DNA of 64,000 nucleotides from Micropterus salmoides (lineage: Eukaryota > Chordata > Actinopteri > Centrarchiformes > Centrarchidae), in contig NW_024043372.1 of NCBI RefSeq assembly GCF_014851395.1, forward strand, positions 5,593,490-5,657,489, given 5' to 3'. The position numbers and the translations under genes are program-made. The notes beneath the pieces are model-generated. The model was not told where the DNA came from, did no database searches, and was given only the letters and a program-made list of their open reading frames with translations. Below, piece after piece: positions 1 to 10,323 of this stretch (position 1 is its first letter; each line of letters starts with the position of its first letter).

Positions 1-194
1 ACATCTAATGAATTAAATGAAATTTCAGAAACATATTCTCTCTTTGCTTTTTATGTATCGAGGCATAACTGATTTAATTCAGCTTTCATACTGTACATGT
101 AAAGTGTGGTGCCACTACTCTAAATTATTTTGCTTCCACATCCAGTAGAGAAATCAATTTGCCATGAAGATCAGATTCCAAAAAAAGCAGATGT

Positions 195-550
195 AACACT
201 CTCCCCACTCATCACCAATGTAAGCAACTCCTCATTGTCCGTTGGACTCGACCCCGACACCCTGAACAACTGCAGGCCCATCTCCATCATTCTTTCTCTG
301 TCCACAATCCATGAGCGAGTTGTCGATACTCACTCAAACTGCCCTACTTAAAATCACCCAATGACATACTTCCTCTGACTCTGGGTTCCTCACCATCCCC
401 TATCTCCATGCTATCTTTCAAACAGACCCTCAAAACCCACCTATTCAAGACTGCATTCTCCGGTTCTGTCCTTCCCCTCTCTCCCTCCTTTTCTTTTTTA
501 ACCAGTTACTTTTATTTTTCGCCCTGTAAAGCGTATTTGAGTGTTTAGAA
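195..550 (+). mobile_element. L2-like LINE fragment, internally deleted
   Basis: The + strand translates to scrambled pieces of a fish L2-type reverse transcriptase: a stretch like LDPDTLNNCRPISI, then a DSGF-type piece, then a THLF/KTAF-type C-terminal piece, ending in a tail with TGTAAAGCGTATTTGAGTG. Several internal deletions join pieces that are far apart in a full element. It sits between where D1 and D2 relic exons should lie and recurs in C (31984-32320) and E (58526-58880), so it inserted before those copies separated. Confidence 0.6.
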
Positions 551-638
551 TATTATCAATATCATTCACACCTTATGAGTGTGGTGACCACGTGTTAGCA
601 CAGCATTACTGTATTTTAATTCCGGTTTTACCTTTCTG

Positions 639-776
639 AGAAAGACGGCTGTCAGAATCAATTTATACAAACTGCGTACAGAACAGCTAAAACCACCATC
701 TCATGTGATCACACAGGAAACAAACACAAGTTATTCTGCAAACAGAACGGTTTAATCTGTGAGCTGAAGGTTAACT
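639..776 (+). pseudogene. Relic of a D2-type Ig exon
   Basis: Matches the start and the last few bases of intact D2 exons (for example 3708-4019) but lacks about 170 central bases, including the part for the DAGVYWCG motif. The acceptor TTTGCAG has become TTTCTGAG and the donor AAGGTGAG has become AACTGTGAG, so it can no longer be spliced in. Equivalent relics lie at 32409-32545 and 58969-59074. Confidence 0.7.
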
Positions 777-903
777 GTGAGCAGCACACATCTGACTCTT
801 TTAGCTTTGATTTTCTCACGCAGATAATTAAAGTGTCTCTGAAATATGTTGTTAAATACAGTCACTGATACACACCAATGTCTTTCTGTCTGTGTCTCTA
901 CAG

Positions 904-1218
904 CTTCTATTACTAACTTCACCACGTTTCCAGCTGTTGGACAGAATCTCACATACTGGTGTCGATTTCCAAATTATACTCTGATAAACAAATTCATCTG
1001 TAAGGGAGAAGATCCATCTATATGTAAACCTCTATTAAGCACACAGCACAACAAGACCATTGGGAGGTTTTCTATGCAGGAGGAACAAGATAAGAGAAAG
1101 ATCACCATAACAGTGAGAAACGTAACAACAGACGACACTGGGACATACTGGTGTGGAGCAGAAACCACTGACAAAACACGCAGATACAAATTCTTCGAAA
1201 AGCTGGTGATGACTGTAG
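904..1218 (+). CDS. Ig V-set exon, D3 type (first block), copy A
   Basis: A 315-base phase 1-1 exon between TCTCTACAG and GTGAGTGA. It encodes one CD300/pIgR-like V-set domain: YWC near the start, FIC and SIC cysteines for the extra disulfide, and DDTGTYWCGAE at the end. N-glycosylation sequons include NFT, NLT, NYT, NKT and NVT. The frame is open throughout. It is the surviving domain of a decayed first D1-D2-D3 block. As part of the ectodomain it would lie outside the cell. Confidence 0.82.
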
Positions 1219-2870
1219 GTGAGTGATGTTGTTTTATTGTGTGGATGTAATCTGATCCTGGTTCAGATTGTAGGAGGGTAATAGTTGGATGACAAGCATG
1301 AAAAGAAAGCTATAGTAATTATTGATTACTGCTGGACTCTTATTTCATCTTATAAAGTTATTTTAATAAATATTGGTCTGTAGAGTTTCAGGGTCCTGTT
1401 CCAGAAAGCTGGTTTAACCCAACTGACCATCAGTTGTATCAGCTCTGAGTATGTTAACCTCATATTACATGCATGATGAATAACTAAAGCCATCATCAAT
1501 TGATCTGCAATCCAATGATTCACCATGGCGACGGGTAAAGCTAAAGAAGTAGTGAGAGAATCAGTTATTTTCTCTGTGGTAAAGTGCAAAACACTTGGCA
1601 ACAATTGACCTTTTCACAAAAGACATTTTTACATCACAGAAGGAGAAACACAGGTGTAAACAATAAAATACATGAGGGCTGAATTCCATTTAGCTGCTGC
1701 AGTTTCAGGGTCCTGATATTGTTCATGCTGACTCACTGTCATGACTTACTGTTAGACTTGAATATAACAGAGCCATTGTTAATGTTATTATGAACACTTG
1801 TGCTTTTCCTGCCATCAAACAGATAAGACATATTTCAGTCACTGTAAGCTGAAACAATAATAATGACTTTAGGGTTGCAGTTGAAAAGGCCCCTCAAAAA
1901 CTGAGATAGTTTTATCTGTTTCATGTATTGATCTTGATTAAACAGCATCCTATTTCATCCATGTTTAAGCATGTAGTAGATTTTGAAATGCTGTTACAAA
2001 GGCAGTCAACTGGGATATCCTGTCACTGGCTGACTCAGTCTGCAGAAAGATATCTTGTTGCTATTTGTGCTCTTGTTTTCATTTCCTGCACTTCCATTTT
2101 CAGAGCAGCGTACTGCAGTGATGTGACAACAGAACTCTATCAGCAACGACTAAAACCCTTAACAAGTGATCAATTTTATTTACACAGATGTAGATACTTC
2201 ACTTTTTAAGGATAGATGCACATTTTATCAATTCTTACAAATCAATACTCAGATTCCTGTATGTGCATTGAAAGTCTTACTGTTCACTGTTATTGTGACT
2301 AATACTAGCTGCAAAGAGATCATTTCCTAAAGGATGTGAGAATACATTTAGAAATTCAGCTGAAGCTATATGAGGTTCTGGGCTGGACAATTGTTTTTTA
2401 CTCCGAGCCAGACAACCAACAACCACTCCTGGGTTTAGCTGTTCTTTAGCTCAAATTGATTCATTAGAATCTACATTTCAAACATGATATTTTAGGCTGT
2501 TCAAGTGTTCTTTTAGATTTAAATTTAAAAACCACTTCCAGCTAAAAACTTTTAATTAATGTGTTTGTATAGCCCCTCCTGTGGGCACTCAAAAGTAGAG
2601 GCTGCTAAACCGATGATGAGTGACTGTATGTTAAAACACAGTTGCAATTATATAAAATCTTTAAATAAGATATTATAATTGCTGACAGATACTGTCCTCA
2701 TAGCAGCCTATAACTACATTATAGTGTGTTAAAAGAATGTATTAAATGTTTGTATACTGCTTCCAAGTGGTAAATATTGAGCTCAAAGTAAAGTTGCAAT
2801 GTTGCATTGATAGAGAGCTAATTCAGATGACAGTCTGTCAAGTGTCATGTTGTGAACTTTTGTCTTTCAG
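1219..2870 (+). other. Intron of copy A between D3a and D1
   Basis: No coding exon seen; minus-strand ORFs here show no domain. About 1390-1560 looks like a worn dispersed repeat (it starts near GTCCTGTTCCAGAAAGC and includes CACCATGGCGACGGG), also found after D3a in C and E and after D3b in C and E. The rest is AT-rich and collinear with C 32979-34631 and E 59516-60960. Confidence 0.6.
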
Positions 2871-3172
2871 GTCATGAGGTCTTGTCTAAAGTGAAGGGAT
2901 GCCCAGTAGGATGGATTCAATTCACCTGCAAATATCCAAAACCAAATGTAACATATGAAAGTATTGATTTAGTTAATCCCAAAGAAACCATACGAACTGC
3001 TCTAAAGAATGTGTGGGAAAACAACGGCAGAGTTTTCCTGTACCATGATCCAAAAAAAAAAATCTCAGGGTGGCCATTAATAAAACTGAACGTGAGAACT
3101 TTGGGAAGTACACCTGTAAATTTAACCAACTACCTGACTCATGTGACACAGTGGAATTGGAATTGGACGTTG
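2871..3172 (+). pseudogene. Ig exon, D1 type, copy A, frameshifted
   Basis: 302 bases, against 303 in the intact C and E exons. It begins after TGTCTTTCAG; the acceptor lacks six bases (GATCTA) that C keeps. It encodes a V-set domain with GCPVGWI, FTCKYPKPN and (after the break) GKYTCKF motifs. Near 3051-3064 an A-run plus CA has changed so that one base is lost, shifting frame after YHDPKKK. This is a homopolymer site, so a sequencing error is possible. Confidence 0.75.
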
Positions 3173-3230
3173 GTAAGAGGCACTCACTTTTTATTAAAAT
3201 TAATTTATTGGATACATTGTTAACATCATT

Positions 3231-3233
<3 letters not shown>

Positions 3234-3274
<41 letters not shown>
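3234..3274. repeat. (CA)n microsatellite
   Basis: About 20 CA units in the intron after D1 of copy A. C and E lack it at the matching place (near 34965 and 61294), where the sequence runs straight into the bases that follow the repeat in A. Confidence 0.95.
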
Positions 3275-3275
<1 letters not shown>

Positions 3276-3349
3276 CTGGTTACAGATGTTGGTTATGAAT
3301 TTCCAGACAATTTTGACTCTAATTCCACATTCAGTAGAGTCACTTTCTA

Positions 3350-3540
3350 CAGTGAGGAAAATAAGTATTTGAACACCCTGCTATTTTGCAAGTTCTCCCA
3401 CTTAGAAATCATCATCATTTTTTTTAGATTATGTCTCTCAGTGGACATGCACCTACGATGAAAATTTCCGACCCCTCCATGATTTCCAAGTGGGAGAACT
3501 TGCAAAATAGCAGGGGTTCAAATACTTATTTTCCTCACTG
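3350..3540. mobile_element. Tc1/mariner-type MITE
   Basis: A 191-base near-palindrome. The left end CAGTGAGGAAAATAAGTATT is the inverted complement of the right end, and the inverted arms run about 65 bases (ATTTTGCAAGTTCTCCCACTT shared). It is flanked by TA on both sides (3348-3349, 3541-3542). C and E carry the empty site, TTTCTATTTCAAG near 35032 and 61361, so it entered copy A after duplication. It has no coding capacity. Confidence 0.88.
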
Positions 3541-3707
3541 TATATCAAGTTATCATCTACTCAGATAAACAAAATGGAGATCAATTTGCAATAAAAGCAG
3601 ATTTAACATGATTCACACTTTACTGTATGAGTGTGGTGATTTGCATTTCCATCATGTGTTAGCACATTATCACAGTTTCACATTTTACCTTTCTTGTTTA
3701 TTTGCAG

Positions 3708-4019
3708 AGACAGACGGCTGCCAGGGACAATTTATTCAAACTGTGTACAGAACAGCTAAAACCACCATCACATGTGATTACACAGGAAACAAATACAAGT
3801 TCTTCTGCAAACAGAACGGTTCAATCTGTGAGGATATTTTATCAACAAAATCCTCTCTGAAGTCAAACGGGACATTCACTCTCACAGAAACCAAGAGTAG
3901 CTTCAGCGTGTCCATCAGTAACGTGTCCTCACGTGATGCTGGTGTCTACTGGTGTGGAGTGGAAACACATGAAGGAAGTTACAGAGCTGCTCTCAGAAAG
4001 ATACAGCTGGAAGTTAAAG
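3708..4019 (+). CDS. Ig V-set exon, D2 type, copy A
   Basis: A 312-base phase 1-1 exon between TTTATTTGCAG and GTGAGCAG, open throughout. V-set of CD300/pIgR type: GCQGQFIQ start, TITCDYTG, KFFCKQ and SICEDI for the second disulfide, and DAGVYWCGVE near the C-terminus. Sequons SNGT and SNVS. It is nearly identical to D2 of B, C and E. Confidence 0.85.
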
Positions 4020-4136
4020 GTGAGCAGCACACATCTTTTAGCTTTGATTTTCTCACACAGATAATTAAAGTGTCTCTGAAATATGTTGTTAAATACAGTC
4101 ACTGATACACAACGATGTCTGTCTGTGTCTCTACAG

Positions 4137-4453
4137 CTTCTATTACTAACTTCACCACGTTTCCAACTGTTGGACAGAATCTTACATACTGGTGTCAATA
4201 TCCAAATTATATCTGATAAACAAATTCATCTGTAAGGGAGAAGATCCATCTATATGTCAACCTCTAGTAAGCACCGCACAGCACAACAAGAACACTGGGA
4301 AGTTTTCTATGAAGGAGGAACAAGATAAGAGAAATATCACCATAACAGTGAGAGACGTAACAACAGACGACACTGGGACATACTGGTGTGGAGCAGAAAC
4401 CACTGACAAAACACACAGCAACAAATTCTTCCACAAACTGGTGATGACTGTAG
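4137..4453 (+). pseudogene. Ig exon, D3 type (second block), copy A, frameshifted
   Basis: 317 bases; intact D3 exons have 315. Relative to E it gains three bases near 4275 and loses one near 4208-4212, where AATTATACTCTG reads AATTATATCTG, so an in-frame TGA follows at once. The distal part still encodes DDTGTYWCGAE in the shifted frame and the donor GTGAGTC remains. Confidence 0.75.
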
Positions 4454-4915
4454 GTGAGTCATTTTTATTGTGTGAATGAAATCTGATCCTGGTTCAGATT
4501 GTAGGACGGTAACCGATTGTTGGCCAACTTAACATTCTTCCACAGATTGTTGATGACTGTATGTGAGTTGTCAAATGCTGCTTCCTTACACCGATTCCTA
4601 ACATACAGCGAGGGATCACAGGTTTCCCAATCAGCACCTTTTACCTCTAATTAAATTAACTACATTACAGTTAACAGTAACATAAAATAGGCACACAAGC
4701 TGAAAGCTGACACAACATTGTAATTTAAACCCATGTAAATTATACAAATCCCTCCATCTTTAGATAAATGACATCAGACATCAAATTTCCCCTGTTGGTT
4801 TTTCTTAAATACCAAATGTATTCTCTCCTTCTTAGTTTGAATTAAACCTGTTAAATATATTGTTGTTTGCGTGCTTAAAAGCTTAACTTAAATGTAATTG
4901 ACTGTTTGTTTACAG
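4454..4915 (+). other. Intron, copy A, start of the A-specific 3' half
   Basis: The first 50 bases match the other D3 donors, then the sequence is not recognisable in B-E. AT-rich; no exon or repeat recognised. Confidence 0.5.
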
Positions 4916-4999
4916 TGTCACCGGCCGTGTCAACAAATCCCCCTGCAACCTCTTCACCATCTGTAACAAAGCCAGCTGCTGTTTCTTATGGTGGTTTTG
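4916..4999 (+). CDS. Stalk exon of copy A
   Basis: 84 bases, phase 1-1, between TTGTTTACAG and GTGAGAAA. It encodes VSPAVSTNPPATSSPS and a KPAAVSYGGF end, rich in Ser, Thr and Pro like the mucin-like stalks of CD300/pIgR receptors. The opening VSPAVST matches the stalks of C and D, so it is homologous but without the VSPA repeat expansion. Confidence 0.7.
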
Positions 5000-5196
5000 G
5001 TGAGAAAGCATGTTTGTTCATTTAAACCCTAAGGAATAATGCTTGTATACTAGGCTGAGTGTCTTTAATTGGTCATGGTAAAATACTTCTGACTACAAAT
5101 ATTTAATAGTTTTTTGTTGCTAATACTATAAGTATTGATGCTTTCTTCATTTTGTTAATGTTGGATGTAATTTTGATTTCTTGTTTTCTCGTGTAG

Positions 5197-5286
5197 ATCG
5201 GACATCTGTGTTGACGATTGCTGTGGCCCTCTCTTTGGATGTGCTGCTGTTGCTGCTTATGCTCACTACATATTTTGTCTACACAC
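5197..5286 (+). CDS. Transmembrane exon of copy A, with an aspartate in the membrane segment
   Basis: 90 bases, phase 1-1, between TCTCGTGTAG and GTAAGAGG. It encodes a hydrophobic run, VLTIAVALSLDVLLLLLML then TTYFVY, with one Asp in the middle. B-D have an uncharged segment at this place. A charged membrane residue with a short tail is typical of adaptor-pairing receptors, though mammalian activating CD300 members usually carry a basic one. The pairing idea is inference. Confidence 0.72.
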
Positions 5287-6144
5287 GTAAGAGGTTTTCA
5301 CTGGTTTTAATATCATCAAACATCTCCAAAAACACATTTGGTGGCTACTTTTTGATCAAAACATTTAGATCACTTTAATGGCAGACATGTAAGTATATTT
5401 GTCTGTGGATCAACTAACATCTCAACTGACAAATTTTGGTCGAGACTTTTTATGTAGTTGATCCTTCACAGAATCTGATGGGTCACAAATTTAGCATAGC
5501 AATATAGGACAGAGAAGAAAGTAGAACACCAGCGGTGAAAACATATGCCTCCTCACTACTAGAAATGAATGGGGAACATAATTTGGTACAGCTTAAGATT
5601 GAATTTAATTGAGTTTTAATTGTTTGTACAAATTTGTTCAAACCTTATTTTTTGGCAAACTCACAGCCCTATCATGTGTAGTCGATTTCATGATTCCATC
5701 ATAGTTTCAGGCAGACAGAGACCAACTGTGCCTGCTTTTAGTCTACTCCAATACAGTTACATTTCTTACACTAATTAGGCCGTTCAAAGACAAACCATAC
5801 TCCACAACATGATATTTTACTATGCTCCAACTTTTGTTTCTTAAACTAGCACTTCAGGTAATGTGCTATGGAGGATGATTTAACCAAGAAATAAAAGGGG
5901 AAAATTGCGACAATTTTTTTTTATATTATAGCATTAAAGATAATCAGGCCATACATGTTATTAAAAACTGAAAAATGAACTGGAATATTGAAATGACAAA
6001 TTGATGTTGTTATTTAAATTGAAAAGTCCTGAAATAGAAAACTGAAATGCTTAAATCTTAATGCTTAAATTAAAACCTTAAAGGCAAACACTTCAATTGA
6101 AATGTTAATTGGAAATAAAACAATTTTAAAGTAAATTTCAGGTT
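5287..6144 (+). other. Intron of copy A
   Basis: AT-rich, with no exon or coding signal recognised. 5940-6130 is strongly A/T-biased with short repeated phrases such as AATTGAAA and ACCTTAAA. Confidence 0.45.
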
Positions 6145-6790
6145 TCACCTGTGCTTTTTAGGATACTCAAAGACACTTTACAATAAAACCAGTACATTAA
6201 GCACATAAAAAAATAGTTACATAATATACATCAATGCAGGGAAGAGCATAAAACTAACAGCAGGTGAAATTTAACATTGTTAAGAGGCTGAAGGCTAATC
6301 TAAAGAGGTAGGTTTTGATAAGTGATCTGAATGTGTCCAGGTCAGTACAATGGATCTGTATGGGTAGGAAGTTCCAAAGGGAGGGGAGCTGTGGGGTGTG
6401 AAAAGCTCCCAGTCACCCCAGGTACGGTGCTTGGTCCTGAGTGGTGAGGAGAGGAGGTTTATGTTAGAGGAGCAGAGGTTTCGGGAGGGATTGTGGTGGT
6501 GGAGCAGGTCTGTGAGGTAGGAAGAGGCCTGGTTATGGAGGGTTTTATGGGTGAGGAGGAGGATTTTAAACTGAATGCGCTGGGAAACAGGGAGCCGGTG
6601 GGGATTCTGGAGGATGCAGGTGTGAATGAGAAGGCGGGCAGCAGAGTTTTGGATGTATTGAAGTTTATATAGGGCTTTGGCAGATGAACCATAAAGGATG
6701 CTATTGGAAAAGTCCATTCTGGATGTAATGAATGTAGGGATCAGAGTGTCAGCAGCAGAGAAGTTGAGTGATGGGCAGAGACTTTAATAA
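6145..6790 (-). mobile_element. L2-like LINE, reverse transcriptase C-terminal fragment
   Basis: The minus strand from about 6780 down reads as the C-terminal end of a fish L2-type ORF2: LCPSLNFSAADTLI, FSNSILYGSSA, LQYIQNSAARLLIHT, FKILLLTHKTLHNQ and SYLTDLLHHH occur in order. The 3' tail (lowest coordinates) reads GTAAAGTGTCTTTGAGTATCC, the usual end of these elements. The endonuclease and most of the polymerase are absent. It is present only in A. Confidence 0.82.
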
Positions 6791-6957
6791 GTTTAACATT
6801 TCCCGTTTTCATTTAAGTACTGGGGGAAAAAAATCCTCTATAATGTGACAACGTTTTAGGAATACTTAAATGAAGACAATTCTGCACATGTATTACTGCT
6901 TATTCATTTTACTACTATAACATTTTGTTCTCTTCCCTTTCTCTCTTTGTCTGACAG

Positions 6958-6995
6958 GATTTGCAGGTTTTAAGAATACAAGGACAGAAGCATGA
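6958..6995 (+). CDS. Short cytoplasmic tail exon of copy A
   Basis: Follows TTTGTCTGACAG. Joined in phase 1 to the membrane exon it reads RFAGFKNTRTEA and stops at 6993-6995. The start GATTT..C..TTTAAGAA-ACA resembles the tail exon of B-D (GATTTTCACATTTAAAGAA), so it is probably the same exon after divergence. No tyrosine motif remains. The exon end after the stop is unknown. Confidence 0.5.
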
Positions 6996-7204
6996 AGAAA
7001 ATCAAAGAGAAGGAAAAGAAGTGCACTAGTTTACTTATGCTAGATTTCAAAAGAAGCCCTTTATAATATTCCTGTAATATCCCACATATATTCTGTAATT
7101 TAGCCCAACTACTAATGTCACCATAACAGTTTAAAATATTAAATTGATATTTCTCTTTAATTAATATTGTTTAACTTATAACTAAATCATTTTATCCACA
7201 TTTA

Positions 7205-7490
7205 TCATTTAATAGTCTAACGTGAGCGGACACATTCTACCTGCAGCAGCTAACTGTGAACTGAGATCAATGACTGATCTCGTGGCATTTGCAAAGAAAA
7301 AAACCGCGAGACCAGGAAATAGTGTGGCTCCAACTTGGTGCAGTCGGAGAAAAGCAGCTGCGGCCGCCGGATTCAGCGCATGCAAACGCCTTGCTCCCAC
7401 GAGGTTTTTACTGTCATATGACATGGTGGGGCTTTGCAGCGCCGGCAAAAGTTGGACACAATTTCTAACCAGCATGCCTTTTTTTTAAGT
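7205..7490. other. GC-richer island open on both strands, origin unknown
   Basis: About 280 bases clearly richer in G+C than the surroundings, with CpG-containing words (GCGGCCGCCGG, CCGCGAG). Both strands hold an 88-residue ORF over the same span. There is no known domain, splice signal or copy elsewhere in the window. More likely part of an unrecognised insertion than a gene. Confidence 0.35.
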
Positions 7491-7953
7491 CCAGCATGCA
7501 TCACTTTAAGTCATTACGTTTATTATGTCACTTATTATAAATAGCCATAAAGTTGTACTCCTGTGGTGGCAGGAAAGCAACTTAGCTGCCTTTCATCTGA
7601 GTTCCAGTGTGAAACAAGACTGATTTGTTTTTTTTAATACAGTGAATTAACACTACTTTAGGATATGCCTATATGAGTCGTATTTGGAGGTTGGTAAAAA
7701 CAAACTATGTTGTCCTTGAGGTTGGAGGACTTGACAAAACATTCCCTATAAAGTATTATATTGTTACCACATGAGCTAATGATCAGAAACCCACTGTAGA
7801 CCACAACGGGAAATGTGTTACTGTATGATATAATGTATATGGGAATGTTTTAAAACTTTAACTATTTATACAATATTGATAATAGCTATTGTTCTTTTAA
7901 ATTTTTTTTACAGAAAATCTGTTACTCAGACCTGTTTGTATTTTAACTTACAG

Positions 7954-8113
7954 TGTTGAGCACATTTTGAATGGAGAGTTCTCCAGACTCAGAAAATAAG
8001 ATGAACCCTAGAACTCGATTTATGCCAACTTTCCCACAAACCCCTCTGCCTCGCTGCATTACTCCAGCATCAACTTCCAAACAGCTCTGACAGAGTTGGT
8101 GGTGAGGCAGTGA
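7954..8113 (+). pseudogene. Relic of the tyrosine-motif last exon, copy A
   Basis: Aligned with last exons of B-D (27371-27529, 42173-42331, 53258-53416) from CAGACTCAGGAAATAAGATG on. A has replaced the IYATA part through an insertion (CCTAGAACT) and a six-base loss, so the first two tyrosine motifs are gone and the frame moves relative to HYSSINF. The upstream part with the YEEI motif is not recognisable. Confidence 0.6.
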
Positions 8114-8618
8114 TCCTCAAACCCAGCTCTGCTGCCTGAAAATATTCTACTCTGAAGCAAAATCCAGCCTACTGTACAGTCAGCCAGCCGTCCAGCTCTT
8201 CAGAGGATCCTCTCTACACAACAGTCAACAAGCCACAGCAGCACTGAGCAAAGATCAGCCCTGTCAATTTATGACATTTACTACATGTATGGTCAAAATT
8301 TCAGGTCATTCATTGCTGATGTGGTTGTTTACAATGAATCCAGCTCAGACTTCAGGAACTTCACCAAGATATTCAGATGTTGGACGCTGTCAACTTAAAT
8401 CCTATCAATCCAGAGACACACGATTCACTTCATCATCCACATTGTTTGAGTCACCAAGGTTTGAACAGGACTTTTGCACCAATCTGTAATTACTAGAGGA
8501 GTCTTTCTTGTCTTGCTTCTGAAGCTCAGCTTTATACAGCTGATTATTATCTCATTACCTGATTTAACTTATCACAGATACTGTATATTGTTGACCTGGT
8601 CTGAATGAGAGTCCCAGA
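8114..8618 (+). other. 3' untranslated region of copy A
   Basis: Collinear with the 3' regions of B, C and D. Contains the decayed YxxV-coding continuation (8114-8245; a TGA replaces the first tyrosine region near 8139) and a 72-codon ORF at 8271-8489 that is repeated almost unchanged in B-D but has no recognisable domain. Confidence 0.55.
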
Positions 8619-8624
8619 AATAAA
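8619..8624 (+). terminator. Polyadenylation signal AATAAA, copy A
   Basis: AATAAA in CAGAAATAAAAGAAAATCC, at the same place after the last exon in A, B, C and D. Confidence 0.6.
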
Positions 8625-8860
8625 AGAAAATCCTTTCCCTGCAATTCAGTGATATTTTTGTGTGAAAACTTGCACATTGAGAACATATTTGAGAAAATAT
8701 TTTTGACGACTACATTGACCATTTGAATTCACATTTAATTTCCAGATAAAGTGGCTATTCCTCTTTTTGTTTTGCTCAGTTATTTACTCATTTAGTGACG
8801 TTAAACACACCAACTAGACAACTGCACTGGGATCAAATCATTATTTTACATTGCCTTGAT

Positions 8861-9023
8861 GGCTGAGGCGGTGATGGTGCAGTGGATAAGATAAGAGACC
8901 TGGGTTCAATCCCCCACTGTGACCCCTCCACTGATGTGTCCCTGAGCAAGACACTTAACTCCTAGTTGTTCCAGAGGCGTGCAACCTCTGACATAAAAAG
9001 CTTTGGATAAAAGCGACTTAATT
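8861..9023 (+). mobile_element. tRNA-derived SINE (forward copy after A)
   Basis: Starts with a tRNA-like box A region (GGTGATGGTGCAGTGGATAA) and box B-like GGGTTCAATCCC, followed by the fish SINE body GTGTCCCTGAGCAAGACACTTAA, CCAGAGGCGTGC and end TTTGGATAAAAGCGACTTAA. It recurs after B, C and D, and in reverse in the last introns of B, C and D. Confidence 0.82.
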
Positions 9024-9454
9024 TAAAGAAACTCTTTTAAAACTGGTAGTTTGAGTTATTATATATATTTCATAGTTTTATGTACAAGAAAACAATCATT
9101 AAAATGTTGCTTATTATTTACAACACCAGTGTAACAGCCTCCTCATTTAATCTTATTAATTTCACTGTATGCAGGATTTATTTAATTTTTTTACTTTAGT
9201 GTCATCTAGTGGTAAAATTAAGACTGACATTGTGTCCCAGTTTGCTCCTCAGTCTCTGATTCGCCCTCTGTATTGGTGTTGCTCTTTGCCCTTTCTCTAA
9301 CTCCCTAGCGCTGCCATCCTCAAGCTCACTGTGTGAAAGTTAATTTAATAATGTCAGTTATAATGTAATAATGTCAATATATTTAGAAATACAGTGGTGA
9401 AATTACAATGTTCTGAAGTTGAGCATGTCAGTCATGTTGATTGTTTATTGTTGT

Positions 9455-9871
9455 TGTTGGAGCTATATTCTTATTTTTGTTTATTTTGGGCTTAAGTTAA
9501 TTTAAGCCTAATTTATTTATTTTCTTGTTAAAGTTAATTTGGTTTATTTTGTATTTATGCTTTACTTGTATTGTCGTTTGTTGGTCACATGGTGTTATGT
9601 TCATTTGCATAAGTAGGTCAAGGTGGGAGGTGCTGCAGGCACGAGGGCATATGTTTTTTTTTATCAGCAGTGAGAGAGGCAGCAGAAATGTCTATGAGCT
9701 TGCTTATGTGTGTGAATAAACCTCCTCAAACTCAATCTTCTTATGGACATCACTTTGCTTTGGTACCTCTGAACCTGCGTAAAGCCTAACCATGACGTAG
9801 CCTCAAGTGGCCATTTGAGAAGTTTGTTATTATTTGTTTTTGTTTAAGTTTATGGACAAATAGCCACTACA
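9455..9871 (+). repeat. 5' LTR of the Pao/BEL element
   Basis: 417 bases, TGTTGGAGC...GCCACTACA. Contains AATAAA at 9714-9719 as its polyadenylation signal. About a dozen differences from the 3' LTR counted by eye, about 3 percent. No standard primer binding site (TGG...) directly follows the LTR; the nearest candidate TGG is about 20 bases in. Confidence 0.92.
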
Positions 9872-10323
9872 TTAAGTAAAAAACATATCGTTGGTTTGCG
9901 TGGATACTGGACTTGGTTTACCGTTTCGAAAGTGGATTACTCACCTGGATGTGGGAGACAAACAAAGGAAAGGGCCTAGGAGTGACGGAGCCAGGGGGCT
10001 GGATGCAGTGCAAACATCGAATAATACGACCCACCCGACGATGTAAAATTTCCCTGGACACCGTATTAGATAACGGTGAAGCTACTGGAGCGCTGGAGCT
10101 GCACTACGGAGTGGAGGATATTATTTGCTGCAATTTGAATTCGCAAAGGCCCAAAGCCTTCACAGGTGATGCCCACAGCCGCGCGCAACAACAGCTACTG
10201 CCTGCATTCAATTCCGTGCACGAAGGCAACCACCGCAACAAACAAAGTTCCACAAGGTATGTGCTTTATTCAATCTTTGCAAGCAACTGTGTGTGTACAT
10301 GACCGACATCAACAAAGGGTAAA

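Larger units (their letters stand above)
1..8624 (+). pseudogene. Receptor copy A (CD300/pIgR-like), 5' part missing
   Basis: Partial copy of the tandem receptor locus; base 1 matches C near 31790 and E near 58332, so the signal exon lies upstream of the window. Exons in order: D3a 904-1218, D1 2871-3172, D2 3708-4019, D3b 4137-4453, stalk 4916-4999, membrane 5197-5286, tail 6958-6995. All junctions are phase 1 with GT-AG sites. D1 and D3b each have a one-base deletion against the intact E copy, so a full-length product cannot be read as the sequence stands. From about 4510 the DNA no longer matches B-D until about 7540, so the stalk, membrane segment and tail are of a different type. Family assignment rests on the D[AT]G-Y-W-C-G signature and four-cysteine V-set pattern of the Ig exons; the ligand is unknown. 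Confidence 0.75.

Noticed and set aside
1350..1604. A minus-strand ORF of 84 codons, shared with C and E
   Set aside because: It lies in an intron over a worn repeat and has no domain or splice context.
8271..8489. A 72-codon ORF repeated at 27697, 42489 and 53574
   Set aside because: It lies between the last exon and AATAAA, has no domain or signal, and all flanking 3' UTR is equally alike.
8861..8940. Possible tRNA gene
   Set aside because: Box A and B-like words are present but no cloverleaf can be formed, and the body is that of a SINE repeated many times here.
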